Under the pieces are notes generated by a model. The model was not told the DNA's origin. It saw only the letters and a program-made list of their open reading frames with translations, and did not search any database. This document shows, piece by piece, positions 44,179-52,670 of a stretch of 58,861 bases of DNA. Numbering within the stretch: position 1 is the first letter of the stretch; each line of letters starts with the position of its first letter. The stretch comes from Geminicoccaceae bacterium (lineage in GTDB: Bacteria; Pseudomonadota; Alphaproteobacteria; Geminicoccales; Geminicoccaceae), in the NCBI GenBank assembly GCA_020638495.1, contig JACKIN010000005.1, positions 240,001 through 298,861 of the forward strand, given 5' to 3'. The position numbers and the translations under genes are program-made.

Positions 44179-44899
44179 GCCACAGGAACAGCCGCGGCCG
44201 GCGCGGGCCCGGCTCGGTCGCGCGCTGCGGGCGATCCGCAACGGGCTCGGCATCAGCCTCGCCGAGGTGGCGCTCCGCACCGGGGTCAGCGTCTCGACAC
44301 TGTCGAAGGTCGAGAACGGCCAGATGTCGTTGACCTATGACAAGCTGGTGCAGCTCAGCGAGGGCCTCGGGGTCGACATCGGCGCCTTCTTCGATGCGTC
44401 ACCCCCCGCCGAGGTCGCCGGTAAAGGCCAGGTGACGGCCCGGCGGAGCATCACCCGACCGGGCGAGGAGATGCTGGTCGAGACGCCGAACTACGACTAC
44501 CGCTACCTCTGCACCGACCTGTCGCAAAAGGCGATGGTGCCCATCCTGATCACCATCCGTGCCCGTTCGCTGGTCAGGTTCAGCCAGCTCAGCCGACATT
44601 CGGGCGAGGAGTTCATCTACGTGCTGCGTGGTCCGATCGAGGTGCATACGGAGCACTACGCGCCGGCCCGCCTGAACGAGGGCGATGCGCTCTATATCGA
44701 CAGCACCATGGCGCACGCCTCGCTCGCGATCGGCGACACCGACGCCCTGGTGATCAATGTCTGCTACAGTCCGAGCGCGGGCCACCTGCAGAACCTGGTC
44801 GACCTCGCCCGAGCAGCAGCTCTTTCCGCCGACAACGAGGCGGCGGACGCCCCGCCCGTGAGGGGCCGGGCGTCCGCCGTGAAGCTGCCGAGGCCCTAG
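44162..44899 (+). CDS. XRE-cupin transcriptional regulator
   Basis: 245 residues. An N-terminal XRE helix-turn-helix (LGRALRAIRNGLGISLAEVALRTGVSVSTLSKVENGQMSLTYDKLVQLSEGLG) is followed by a C-terminal cupin domain with HSGEEFIYVLRGPIEVH and LNEGDALYIDSTMAHA. This class senses small metabolites and often controls neighbouring amino-acid catabolic genes. The GTG at 44162 lies inside the end of the aldolase gene, behind GAGG. Its TAG stop (44897-44899) overlaps the TAG of the convergent ABC binding-protein gene within one CTAG palindrome. It probably binds the inverted repeats at 41780-41834. Confidence 0.9.
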   Translation: MAAPTEPQEQPRPARARLGRALRAIRNGLGISLAEVALRTGVSVSTLSKVENGQMSLTYDKLVQLSEGLGVDIGAFFDASPPAEVAGKGQVTARRSITRPGEEMLVETPNYDYRYLCTDLSQKAMVPILITIRARSLVRFSQLSRHSGEEFIYVLRGPIEVHTEHYAPARLNEGDALYIDSTMAHASLAIGDTDALVINVCYSPSAGHLQNLVDLARAAALSADNEAADAPPVRGRASAVKLPRP

Positions 44900-46017
44900 A
44901 GGCGGGACTCGATCACCGCCACGTCCACGGCGGCGTAGTCGTCGCTCAGCTCGAAGCCGTCGGCCGCTGCCTGAACGGCCGCGTGGTCGAAGTCATTGGC
45001 CGCTGGCACCCACGCATTGCTGCACACATCGGTCGCGACGATGGGCTTCGTGATCTGCCCGATCTCCAAAAGGAGATCGAAGAAGAACTGCCACTGCTCC
45101 ATGTCGTGCCAGCCCCACCCCTCGCGCTGGTCCCAGGGACCGCGAAAGACCTTGGCGAGCTGCATCATGGACTCGGTGGCGATGTCGGGTGCGAGGGTCG
45201 AGGCCAGGCCCGGGAACTGCTCCATGACGATCTGGGTCGTCGCCCGAGGGTTGAGGTAGCCGAATTCCAGGCCCATGGCCCAGGCGCGGAGATAGGCTTC
45301 GTAGAGCTCGGCCTTCGCCGCGTCCTCGGCGTCCGAGCGGCGGACCACGAAGGTGTTGGCCGGCAACCTCGAGAAATCGTACGGCAGGAGATAGTCGAAC
45401 TCGAGACCCTGGCCGGTCCACTGCGCTCGCAGGCCCTCCCATGACAAAGCGACGTCGCCCTGGCCCTGCAGCAGTGCCTGGCCCCAGAGATTGCCGGCTT
45501 CGGCGTACTCGACACTGGCCGGATCGATGCCGAGCTGGGCGAGCTCCGGATCGACGATCGATTTCCAGCCGATCGAGCCGAGGAGGATGGTCTTGCCCGC
45601 CAGCTCCTTCGGATCGGCCGGCTTCTCGCCCGGGCGGAACGCGAAGCTGAAGACGTCGAAGGCGCCCATCTGCCAGACCGAGGTGATCGGCATGCCCTGC
45701 TCGAGCCCGAGCGAGAAGACGCCGGGTGAGGGGAAGCCCATGTCGGACTGCTCCTGATCCACCAGCTTGATGGTGGCGGTCGCCTCCATCGGCCCGGGCT
45801 CCAGCGTCGTCTCGATGTCGCCGAACCAGCCGTATTTCTTGGCAACCCAATAGGGATAGTCGTCGAGCACCTCGATCGTGCCACGCGGGCTGACCCAGCG
45901 GACGGTGCCGCTCGCCGCCTGCGCACGGCCCGGGGCGAAGCCCGCCGACCCGAGCCCGAGAGCCGCCACCGTGCCGCCCGTCGCCGAAAGGAACCGCCGC
46001 CTCGGAAGCCTCAGCAT
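44896..46017 (-). CDS. NitT/TauT-type ABC importer substrate-binding protein
   Basis: 373 residues. The Tat signal RRRFLSATGGTVAALG is at 6-21 with cleavage near GRAQAAS. The mature chain follows the SsuA/THI5-like plan: a VRWVSPRGTIEVLDDYPYWVAKKYGWFGDIE start and a SPGVFSLGLEQGMPITSVWQ hinge region. The ATG at 46017 has GGGAGAGA upstream. It is last in an ATPase-permease-binding protein operon, 25 bp after the permease. The family imports sulfonates, nitrate, pyrimidine precursors and other small compounds; the ligand is not readable. Confidence 0.9.
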   Translation of the reverse strand: MLRLPRRRFLSATGGTVAALGLGSAGFAPGRAQAASGTVRWVSPRGTIEVLDDYPYWVAKKYGWFGDIETTLEPGPMEATATIKLVDQEQSDMGFPSPGVFSLGLEQGMPITSVWQMGAFDVFSFAFRPGEKPADPKELAGKTILLGSIGWKSIVDPELAQLGIDPASVEYAEAGNLWGQALLQGQGDVALSWEGLRAQWTGQGLEFDYLLPYDFSRLPANTFVVRRSDAEDAAKAELYEAYLRAWAMGLEFGYLNPRATTQIVMEQFPGLASTLAPDIATESMMQLAKVFRGPWDQREGWGWHDMEQWQFFFDLLLEIGQITKPIVATDVCSNAWVPAANDFDHAAVQAAADGFELSDDYAAVDVAVIESRL

Positions 46018-46042
46018 CCCTGTCTCTCCCTTGTTCGGGCGA

Positions 46043-46894
46043 TCAGCTTTCCCAGCTCGCCCATTTCTTGCCGACCCAGTAGAAGAAAACATAGATCGAG
46101 ATGCCGATGACCGCGAGCACGAGGATGCAGGCGAAGAACTGCGGCATCTGGATCAGCGACGAGTAGTACGTCAGACGGTTGCCGAGTCCGAACGAGCCGC
46201 CGACCATCTCCGCACCCACGGCCGTCAGGAGGCCGAAGATGGAGCCGATCATCAACCCGACGATGACCATCGGCATGGCCATGGGGATGCGGATCTTCAG
46301 GAAGATCTGCAGCGTCGAGGCGCCGAAGCTGCGCGCCAGGGCAATTTTTGCGAGGTCGGTGCGGCGAAAGCCGGTCGCGGCGTTGATCATCACCATGGGC
46401 CCGGAGGCCAGCGTCACGGCGATGATGCGCGGCGTGAAGCCGAAGCCGAACTTGAGGATCAAGAGCGGCACCAGGGCCAGCATCGGCGTCGTCACGAGCA
46501 GCAGGATGTAGGGGGCCACGATCTTCTCGACCAGCGGGAACTGGGTGATCACGGCCGCCAGAACGAAGCCGATCGAGGCGCCGATCGAGAAGCCCACGAG
46601 AAGCTCGATCAGCGTATAGCCGATATGCGGCCCGATATACGGAAAGTCCGTGATCAGCGCCCAGACCACCTGGGATGGCGTCGGAGCGATGTAGGCCGGC
46701 ACCTCGAACAGCCGCAGCAACAGCTCGGCACCACCGAAGACGATGATCGCGGTGACCAGGATCAGTGTCACATCCCGGCTGCCCTTGAGGATCGACAGTG
46801 TCGAGGCGGCGCTCGACCAGTTGCCGACATCAGCGGCCCCGGCCTTCTCGAAGGTCGGGATCTTGTCCCGGAGCTCCCTGTCGACGCTCGCCAT
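46043..46894 (-). CDS. NitT/TauT-type ABC importer permease
   Basis: 283 residues. About six transmembrane helices and the BPD_transp_1 loop LAKIALARSFGASTLQIFLKIRIPMAMPMVIVGLMIG are clear, as in SsuC/TauC. It forms the inner-membrane channel of the importer. It lies 15 bp after the ATPase gene and 25 bp before the binding-protein gene. The ribosome site GGAG precedes the ATG. Confidence 0.92.
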   Translation of the reverse strand: MASVDRELRDKIPTFEKAGAADVGNWSSAASTLSILKGSRDVTLILVTAIIVFGGAELLLRLFEVPAYIAPTPSQVVWALITDFPYIGPHIGYTLIELLVGFSIGASIGFVLAAVITQFPLVEKIVAPYILLLVTTPMLALVPLLILKFGFGFTPRIIAVTLASGPMVMINAATGFRRTDLAKIALARSFGASTLQIFLKIRIPMAMPMVIVGLMIGSIFGLLTAVGAEMVGGSFGLGNRLTYYSSLIQMPQFFACILVLAVIGISIYVFFYWVGKKWASWES

Positions 46895-46909
46895 ATCGGT
46901 CTGGTGCTC

Positions 46910-47692
46910 CTAGGCCGCCTGGACTTGCGGCTTGTGATCGATCGAGCCCTTGATCTCACCGACGAGCTCGATGAAATGCGGCGCCATGAAGATCTCGAGG
47001 TTGCGCGGCCGCGGCAGGTCGATCTCGAAGATACGCGCCAGACGGCCCGGCCTGGCACTCATCACGAAGACCCGGTCGGCCAGGAAGACCGCCTCGGCGA
47101 TGTTGTGCGTGATGAAGACGATGGTTTTCCTCGTCTCCATCCAGATCTGCTGGATCAGCAGGTTCATCTCGTCGCGGGTGAAGGCATCGAGGGCGCCGAA
47201 CGGCTCGTCCATCAGGAGCAGCGACGGATCGACCGAGAGTGCTCTGACGATCGAAGCCCGTTGCTGCATGCCACCGGAAAGCTCGCGCGGCATCTTGCTC
47301 TCGAACCCGGTCAGTCCGACTTCCGCCAGCAGGGCATCGATGCGCGCCTGGTCCGGACGCTGGCCGCGGATCTCGAACGGCAGCTCGATGTTCTTGATGA
47401 GATTGCGCCAGGGCAGGAGATTGGCCTCCTGGAAGACCATGGCGATCTGCGGGTTGGGCTTCGTCACGGGCTTGCCGTCGAGGCGGATCTCTCCGGACGA
47501 GAGGCCGTGCAGACCGGCCATCGCCCAGAGCAGCGTGGACTTGCCACAGCCCGAGGGCCCGAGCAGGCAGGCGAGCTCGCCCTCCTGCACTTCAATCGAG
47601 AAATCGTCGAGCGCGTGCACCCGCCCGGTGCCCGTATCGTAATATTTCGTCGCGTTGGCGACCGTCAGCTTGGGCTGCCCGTTCTGGCTCAA
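46910..47692 (-). CDS. NitT/TauT-type ABC importer ATPase
   Basis: 260 residues. Walker A GPSGCGKSTLL is at about 45-55, the Q-loop in MVFQEANLLPWRN, the signature ELSGGMQQRASIVRAL at 137-152, Walker B LLMDEPFGALD at 159-169 and the H-loop FITHNIAEA. The TTG at 47692 is the likely start: AAGGAG lies about 9 nt upstream and MSQNGQPKLTVANATKYY is a typical opening. The frame stays open far upstream, but that part overlaps the divergent dehydrogenase gene and is spurious. It is first in the three-gene importer operon. Confidence 0.93.
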   Translation of the reverse strand: MSQNGQPKLTVANATKYYDTGTGRVHALDDFSIEVQEGELACLLGPSGCGKSTLLWAMAGLHGLSSGEIRLDGKPVTKPNPQIAMVFQEANLLPWRNLIKNIELPFEIRGQRPDQARIDALLAEVGLTGFESKMPRELSGGMQQRASIVRALSVDPSLLLMDEPFGALDAFTRDEMNLLIQQIWMETRKTIVFITHNIAEAVFLADRVFVMSARPGRLARIFEIDLPRPRNLEIFMAPHFIELVGEIKGSIDHKPQVQAA

Positions 47693-47743
47693 GGCGCAGG
47701 CTCCTTTGCTCCCAGACACCAACGTCACCGAGTGCGTGGCATT

Positions 47744-47772
47744 CGTCAAGGTGGTCTGCTCAGCACTTGACG
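47744..47772. promoter_or_regulatory. Inverted repeat between the divergent importer and dehydrogenase genes
   Basis: CGTCAAG (47744-47750) and CTTGACG (47766-47772) are perfect arms with a 15-bp spacer, centred in the 141-bp gap between two divergent starts (47692 and 47834). It is a candidate operator. No regulator gene is next to it. Confidence 0.4.
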
Positions 47773-48607
47773 CCTTCGCAAGGCTCTTCGACAGTGCCAC
47801 TCGATGGATCAGAGACCAGCGAAGCGAGGCGGAATGGAGGCGACCTTCAACACCATTTATGGTCGCAATCTCATATGCGAGCTCAGGAATTTCGTTCATC
47901 GCCCGTATCTCGTGGTGACCATGGAGGAGCTTTGGGAACGCTTCGAGGGGGCGTTCGATGATGGTCTTGTCGGGCCAGTCTTCGCCTCCTCCATGGATGT
48001 GGAGATGCTGGAGAAGGCTCTGGACGGTCTGCCGCCGGCCGAATGCATCATCGGGATCGGTGGTGGACGGGCGGTGGACACCGCCAAGTATTTCGCCTGG
48101 AGGACGCGCCTGCCGCTCTTTCAAATCCCGACCTCGATGTCGGTCAATGCCGTATTCGGACATCGCGCTGGCGTTCGCCAGAACGGTCAGGTTCGCTACA
48201 TGGGCTATGCCGTGCCCGAGGCGGTCTACGTCGATTTCGACGTCATCCAATCTGCGCCGGCCCACATCAACCGTAGCGGTGTATGCGAAATTCTCTGCTA
48301 CCACACCGGCCATCTCGACTGGGCCTACGCCGATCGTCTCGGCAAATGTGAAGCGAAATGGCCCTACGATCAGCGGCTCGTCGATGCGGCCCGGCAGCGC
48401 TTCGATCTCGTCATGACCCATCTCGACGACATCAATGCCGTCAATGAGACAGGCATTCGCGCGCTCATGGAGGCAAATCGCTGGGGCGGCGCCACCTTTC
48501 ACAATGCCGGCTGGAACCCTCGCCACATCGAAGGCATCGACCATTTTGTCTTCTACGCGCTCGAATACCATACGCGACGGCCCTTCCTGCACGGCCAGCC
48601 GGTCTGT

Positions 48608-48611
48608 CTAG
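48608..48611. repeat. Target-site duplication, left copy (CTAG)
   Basis: CTAG directly abuts the left inverted repeat of the insertion. An identical CTAG follows the right end at 50170-50173. Removing one copy plus the element restores the dehydrogenase frame. Confidence 0.88.
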
Positions 48612-50169
48612 CCTGAATAATTCATCAGGGCTGTGTTCGGTGCTGGCGGGCGAGACATAAGCCGTTGGGATCGTTTAGGTTTCGGTTGCTGAGACCGCGC
48701 CTTTGCGACCGAACGGAGTTGTGTGCCCGCCATGGCCGAAGATGCTCTCTTTCTCCCCGGTCTGTCACCTGTTTCGGGCAAGCCGGTTCACCTCGCCTTC
48801 GATGGCGGCCGGTTGACCTCGGATGGGGGTGTGCTGGTGCTGGCCGAGATCGAGCGAGGGCTCGGGATCGCCGAGCGGCTGGCCGGCTGCATTAGATCCA
48901 CGGGCTGACGGGTGCGGCATGGCTGCCGAGATGATCCGCTTCCGCGCTGCTGATCGCCGCCGGCTCCGGACGCCAACGACTGCGATGCCCTGGTGACGAT
49001 CGGCGTTCAAGATGGCGGTAGGCGCCTGCCGAGACAGGGGCGGGCTCTGCTCGCAACCGACGATGTGCCGATTGGAAAATCTGCCGGGGAAGACCGCGCT
49101 CATTCGCGACGGATGCTATGGTCGACCTCTTCTGCGACAGCTTCGCCGAAGTGCCGCGACGCATCCTGCTGGACATCGACGACACCCTCGACGACAGGCG
49201 CCCAGCAGCTGTCGCTGTTCCATGCCCACCACGACAACCGCTGCTTCTTGCCGATCCATATCTACGAGGCCACGACCGGCAAGCCTGTGGCGGTGATCCT
49301 CAGACCGGGCAAGACCCCCGACGGTGCCGAGGTCGCGCTTGTGCTCAGGCACCTGGTCGAGGCGATCCGCCGTCGCTGGCCAAAAGTCGAGATCGTGATC
49401 CGCGGCGACAGCCACTATGCCCGCCGAGGCCATGAGCTGGCTGGAGCGCAACAGCGTCCTACATCTTCGGTCTCGCCGGCAACCGCGTGCTGCTCGACCG
49501 CGTCGCGGCACGCGAGGACCAGCCGTCCGCCGCGCTGACAGGACGCCGACAAGATCCAGCTTCCACGACTTTCGCTACGCCGCCAGGAGCTGGACAGTCG
49601 AGCGCCGGGTCATCGCCCGCATCGAGGCGACCAGGCAAGGCAGCGACACGCGCTTTGTCGTGACCAACCTCACCGGCACGCCACGCTGGCTCTACGAGGT
49701 CCTCTACTGCGGCCGAGGCCAGGCCGAGAACCTGATCAAGGCGCCAAGCTGCACCGCCCGGACGCACTCTGCTCGAAGGCGACGGCCAACCAGTTCCGCC
49801 TCCTCGTCCACACCGCCGCCTACTGGCTGCTGCACACGCTGAAGGGCCTCGCCGCCAAGACCTCGTTCTGGCGCGACGCCCAGTTCGACACCGTGCGCCT
49901 CGCCTTCGTCAAGATCGCCGCCCGGGTCACCGAACTCGTCACCCGCATCAAGGTCTCGCTGCCGTCGAGCTATCCCTACAAGCAAAGCCTCGCCCGCTTC
50001 GCCGACCGCGCCCTCGCCATGCCCCCGTGACCGCCGGGGCGACGTGCCCCCAACCGAGTCCCTACCGTCCACCGCCAACACCGTCATCGAAGACCGAAAA
50101 TGCGCACCAAGCGCCACCCTCACGCGCGCCTGACCGCCAACTCACTCGCAGCCTCATGAATGAAGCGGG
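48612..50169 (+). mobile_element. IS1380-family insertion sequence, 1558 bp, transposase defective
   Basis: The left end CCTGAATAATTCATCAGG and the reverse complement of the right end CCCGCTTCATTCATGAGG form imperfect terminal inverted repeats of about 20 bp, sharing ATTCAT-AGG. Four-base CTAG duplications flank the element. Internal protein fragments match IS1380 transposases. The length is slightly under the usual 1.6-1.7 kb. With its transposase broken it could move only with help in trans. Confidence 0.9.
48732..50030 (+). pseudogene. IS1380-family transposase, multiply frameshifted
   Basis: The reading starts at the ATG at 48732 (MAEDALFLPGLSPVSGKPVH), the typical IS1380 N-terminus, and ends at the TGA at 50028-50030 after ...ADRALAMPP. 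Between them the conserved segments fall in different frames: VDLFCDSFAEVPRRILLDIDDT (frame of 49118), SLFHAHHDNRCFLPIHIYEATTGKPV and RGDSHYAR (frame of 48993), AMSWLERN and RVIARIEATRQGSD (frame of 49417), then HTAAYWLLHTLKGLAAKTSFWRDAQFD. At least five frame changes are needed, so no active enzyme can be made. Catalytic aspartates are still visible. Confidence 0.88.
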
Positions 50170-50173
50170 CTAG
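50170..50173. repeat. Target-site duplication, right copy (CTAG)
   Basis: This is the second copy of the CTAG duplication, directly after the right end of the element at 50169. Its last base starts the GGC codon at which the dehydrogenase frame resumes. Confidence 0.88.
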
Positions 50174-50478
50174 GCATCTATGTCGGCTCGCTCCTGCACG
50201 ACAGCGGGGCGAAGCAGATGCTCGACGCCATCCACCGGGTCGGCGTCGACATCCGTCCCGAGGCCATGGGCATCACCTGGAACGAGGCGGCGATCGCGCT
50301 CGCCGACTTGCGCGAGTACGTCCGCCGGGCCGGACTCTGGTACGGCATCGCGCATGACGCGGTCATCGACCATGCCTTCATCGACAAGCTGCGCGGCAAC
50401 ATCGAAGCGAAATACGGAACCTGGACCGGCTGACCAATCGTGGGCCAGCAATAACCAAACAAAGAGGGAGGAAGAACC

Positions 50479-51819
50479 ATGCAGCGACATACGCGCCACG
50501 TCCTGGCCGCCGTCCTGCCGGCGCTGGGACTTGTCTCGACGCCGGCAATGGCCATCGATTGGCAGCGGTTTGCAGGCAGCGAGATCACGGTGCTCATCGC
50601 GGAGCACCCGGTCGCCAACGGGATACGCGAGCTTCTGCCGGAATTCGAGGAAGCGACCGGCATCTCGGTCGACGTTCAGGCCTTCGCCGAGGACCTCTAT
50701 TTCGATCGGATGGAGCTGGCGCTGCGGGCGACGGAGGGCGTCGCCGACGTCTACTTCCTGCCGATGGATTCGACCGCTTTCACCCAATGGTCGGCCGGTC
50801 TCATCCAGCCCCTGACGCCGTTCCTCGACGATCCGGAGCTGACCGCCGAGGACTACGGCCTAGGCGACTTTCCGGCGGGCTTCCTCGCTGCCACCCAGTA
50901 TCCGCCAGGAGACGCCGATGCCGAGGACTACGCGATCCCGGTGAGCTTCGAGAGCTACATCCTCTTCTACAACAAGGAACATGTCGACGCGTATCTCGAC
51001 GGCACCGTGCCGGCGACCATGCCAGAGCTGATCGAGGCGGCGGCGACCATCAGCGAGAAGAGCGGTGGTCAGGTCGCCGGTGCGGTGATGCGCGGCATCC
51101 GCTCCGATACGCCCATCGATACCGTGACCGGCATTGTCTACAATGCCTGGGGTGCCGAGCCGACACCCTTGCCCTACAATGTCTGGTTCGACGGCGACTG
51201 GTCGAAGCCCCGGCTCACCGATCCGCGCATCGCCGCCGGCCTCTCGCACTATGCCGGCATGATGAAGGCGGGGCCGCCCAACATCCTCGCCCTCGACTGG
51301 CCCGACGCCAGCCTACTGTTTCAGCAGGGCAGGGCCGGCTTCTTCATCGACGCGAGCCTGTTCGGTCCGGGCTTCGAGAACCCCGAGGAGTCGCAGGTTG
51401 CCGGCAAGACCGGCTACGCCACGCTGCCGCCCGCGGACGCCGGCGGCGAGTCGTTCACCGGCCACTGGATGTGGGGGCTCGGCATTCCCGCGAATGCCGC
51501 AGAGCCGGACGCCGCCTGGTACTTCATCCAGTGGATGACCAGCAAGTCGGCCGAACCCCGAATCGGCGCCATGCACGGCGGTGCTGCTCGCCTCTCGACC
51601 TGGGATGATGCCGGCTACAAGGCGGAGTTGAACCCGGACTATGTCAAAGTTGTCCAGGACAGCATGCGCACCTCGCGATCGACCGTGGTCTTTCGCGAAG
51701 GCTGGGCCGAGTACGCGCTCGCCATCGTCGACGCCATTCACGAGATACATGGTGGCGCCACCCCCGAGGCTGCGACCGAGGCACTCCAGGCACGATTCCT
51801 GGAGATGCTGAATCCGTAA
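50479..51819 (+). CDS. ABC importer substrate-binding protein (family 1, sugar type)
   Basis: 446 residues. A Sec signal peptide ends at STPAMA|IDW. The mature chain has the family 1 pattern (LLPEFEEATGISVDVQAF, YAIPVSFESYILFYNKEHVDAYLDG, LLFQQGRAGFFIDAS, WMWGLGIPANA). A strong GAGGGAGGAAG ribosome site precedes the ATG. It lies 45 bp after the end of the interrupted dehydrogenase and is followed by two permease genes. The ligand is probably the substrate, or a glycosylated or amide form of it, for the dimethylformamidase-like enzyme downstream. Confidence 0.92.
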   Translation: MQRHTRHVLAAVLPALGLVSTPAMAIDWQRFAGSEITVLIAEHPVANGIRELLPEFEEATGISVDVQAFAEDLYFDRMELALRATEGVADVYFLPMDSTAFTQWSAGLIQPLTPFLDDPELTAEDYGLGDFPAGFLAATQYPPGDADAEDYAIPVSFESYILFYNKEHVDAYLDGTVPATMPELIEAAATISEKSGGQVAGAVMRGIRSDTPIDTVTGIVYNAWGAEPTPLPYNVWFDGDWSKPRLTDPRIAAGLSHYAGMMKAGPPNILALDWPDASLLFQQGRAGFFIDASLFGPGFENPEESQVAGKTGYATLPPADAGGESFTGHWMWGLGIPANAAEPDAAWYFIQWMTSKSAEPRIGAMHGGAARLSTWDDAGYKAELNPDYVKVVQDSMRTSRSTVVFREGWAEYALAIVDAIHEIHGGATPEAATEALQARFLEMLNP

Positions 51820-51847
51820 CGCTGCCGGCTGGCTCCTGGTCGCACCG

Positions 51848-52666
51848 ATGCTCCTGGTGCTCGGTGCGACCTCCCTCTACCCTTTCGCCTACGCGCTCTT
51901 CATCAGCCTTTTCGACTGGAACTGGGGCCGGTCGATGAGCTTCATCGGTCTCGCCAACTACACCCGCCTCCTCGGCGACGTCGAGTTCTGGCTGATCATG
52001 AAGAACACCCTGGTGTTCGCGACCTCGGCCACCGCCATCGAGCTCCTGCTCGGCCTCGGCATCGCCGTTGCGGTCGACCGGCTCCGCTTCGGCGCCACCC
52101 TGGTTCGCACGCTCTTGCTCACACCCTTGATGATCTCCGGCATCATCGTGGCGCTGATGTCCAAGGTCATGCTCGATAGCTTCCTTGGCATCGTCAACTA
52201 CCTCCTGGGTCTGATCGGCGTTGGCCCCTCGACGTTCTACGGCACCGAGGCGACCGCGATGTTCACCATCGTCATGGTCGACACCTGGTGGCAGACCGCC
52301 TTCGTCTTCATCATCCTGCTCGCTGGCCTGCAGTCGCTGGCGGCCGAGCCGCGCGAGGCGGCGCGCCTGGACGGCGCCTCCGAGTGGCGGATCTTCCGCC
52401 ACATCACGATGCCGCAACTCGCGCCATTGCTGCTCACCGTGCTGATCATCCGCTCCATCGACACGCTCAAGGTTTTCGACATCGTCTTCGGCACGACGGG
52501 TGGCGGACCGGGGCTGGCGACCGAGGTGGCGCAGACGCTCGCCTATCGCACCGCCTTCGCGTATCTGCAGATCGGCCGGGCGATGGCCGTTATGGTCCTC
52601 TTCTCAATCCTCGTGCTCGCCCTCTGCGCGCTCTATTTGCGCCTCGGCAGCGAGCGGCGAGACTAG
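51848..52666 (+). CDS. ABC importer permease 1 (MalF-like)
   Basis: 272 residues from the first ATG, with six transmembrane helices and the EAA loop EPREAARLDGASEWRIFRHITMPQLAP. The open frame continues upstream through IRNAAGWLLVAP, which extends helix 1 as in other family members. No ATG, GTG or TTG occurs there, and the ATG at 51848 has no ribosome site. An ATC at 51812 is preceded by GGAG with good spacing and overlaps the binding-protein stop, so the true start may be non-canonical and translationally coupled. The function is the membrane channel of the importer. Confidence 0.88.
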   Translation: MLLVLGATSLYPFAYALFISLFDWNWGRSMSFIGLANYTRLLGDVEFWLIMKNTLVFATSATAIELLLGLGIAVAVDRLRFGATLVRTLLLTPLMISGIIVALMSKVMLDSFLGIVNYLLGLIGVGPSTFYGTEATAMFTIVMVDTWWQTAFVFIILLAGLQSLAAEPREAARLDGASEWRIFRHITMPQLAPLLLTVLIIRSIDTLKVFDIVFGTTGGGPGLATEVAQTLAYRTAFAYLQIGRAMAVMVLFSILVLALCALYLRLGSERRD

Positions 52667-52670
52667 GTCG

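Larger units (their letters stand above)
47834..50433 (+). pseudogene. Iron-containing alcohol dehydrogenase, interrupted by an IS1380-family element
   Basis: The 5' part (47834-48610) and 3' part (50173-50433) join exactly in frame when the insertion and one CTAG copy are removed: ...GQPVCL + GIYVGSLLHDSGAKQML... The rebuilt protein is about 345 residues with the NAD-binding GIGGGRAVDTAKYFAW, PTSMSVNAVFGHRAG and the metal-binding histidine region, as in iron-ADH and glycerol-1-phosphate dehydrogenase-like enzymes. Apart from the insertion, neither part has a stop or frameshift. A GAGGCGG site precedes the ATG at 47834. The gene heads the cluster with an ABC importer and a dimethylformamidase-like enzyme, so one step of that pathway may be lost in this strain. 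Confidence 0.9.

Noticed and set aside
47693..47833. TPP riboswitch before the THI5-like importer operon
   Set aside because: No conserved thi-box elements could be found. Only a simple inverted repeat is present.
46910..48592. A 560-residue form of the importer ATPase with a long N-terminus
   Set aside because: The extra 300 residues are antisense to the dehydrogenase gene. A TTG with a good ribosome site at 47692 gives the normal 260 residues.
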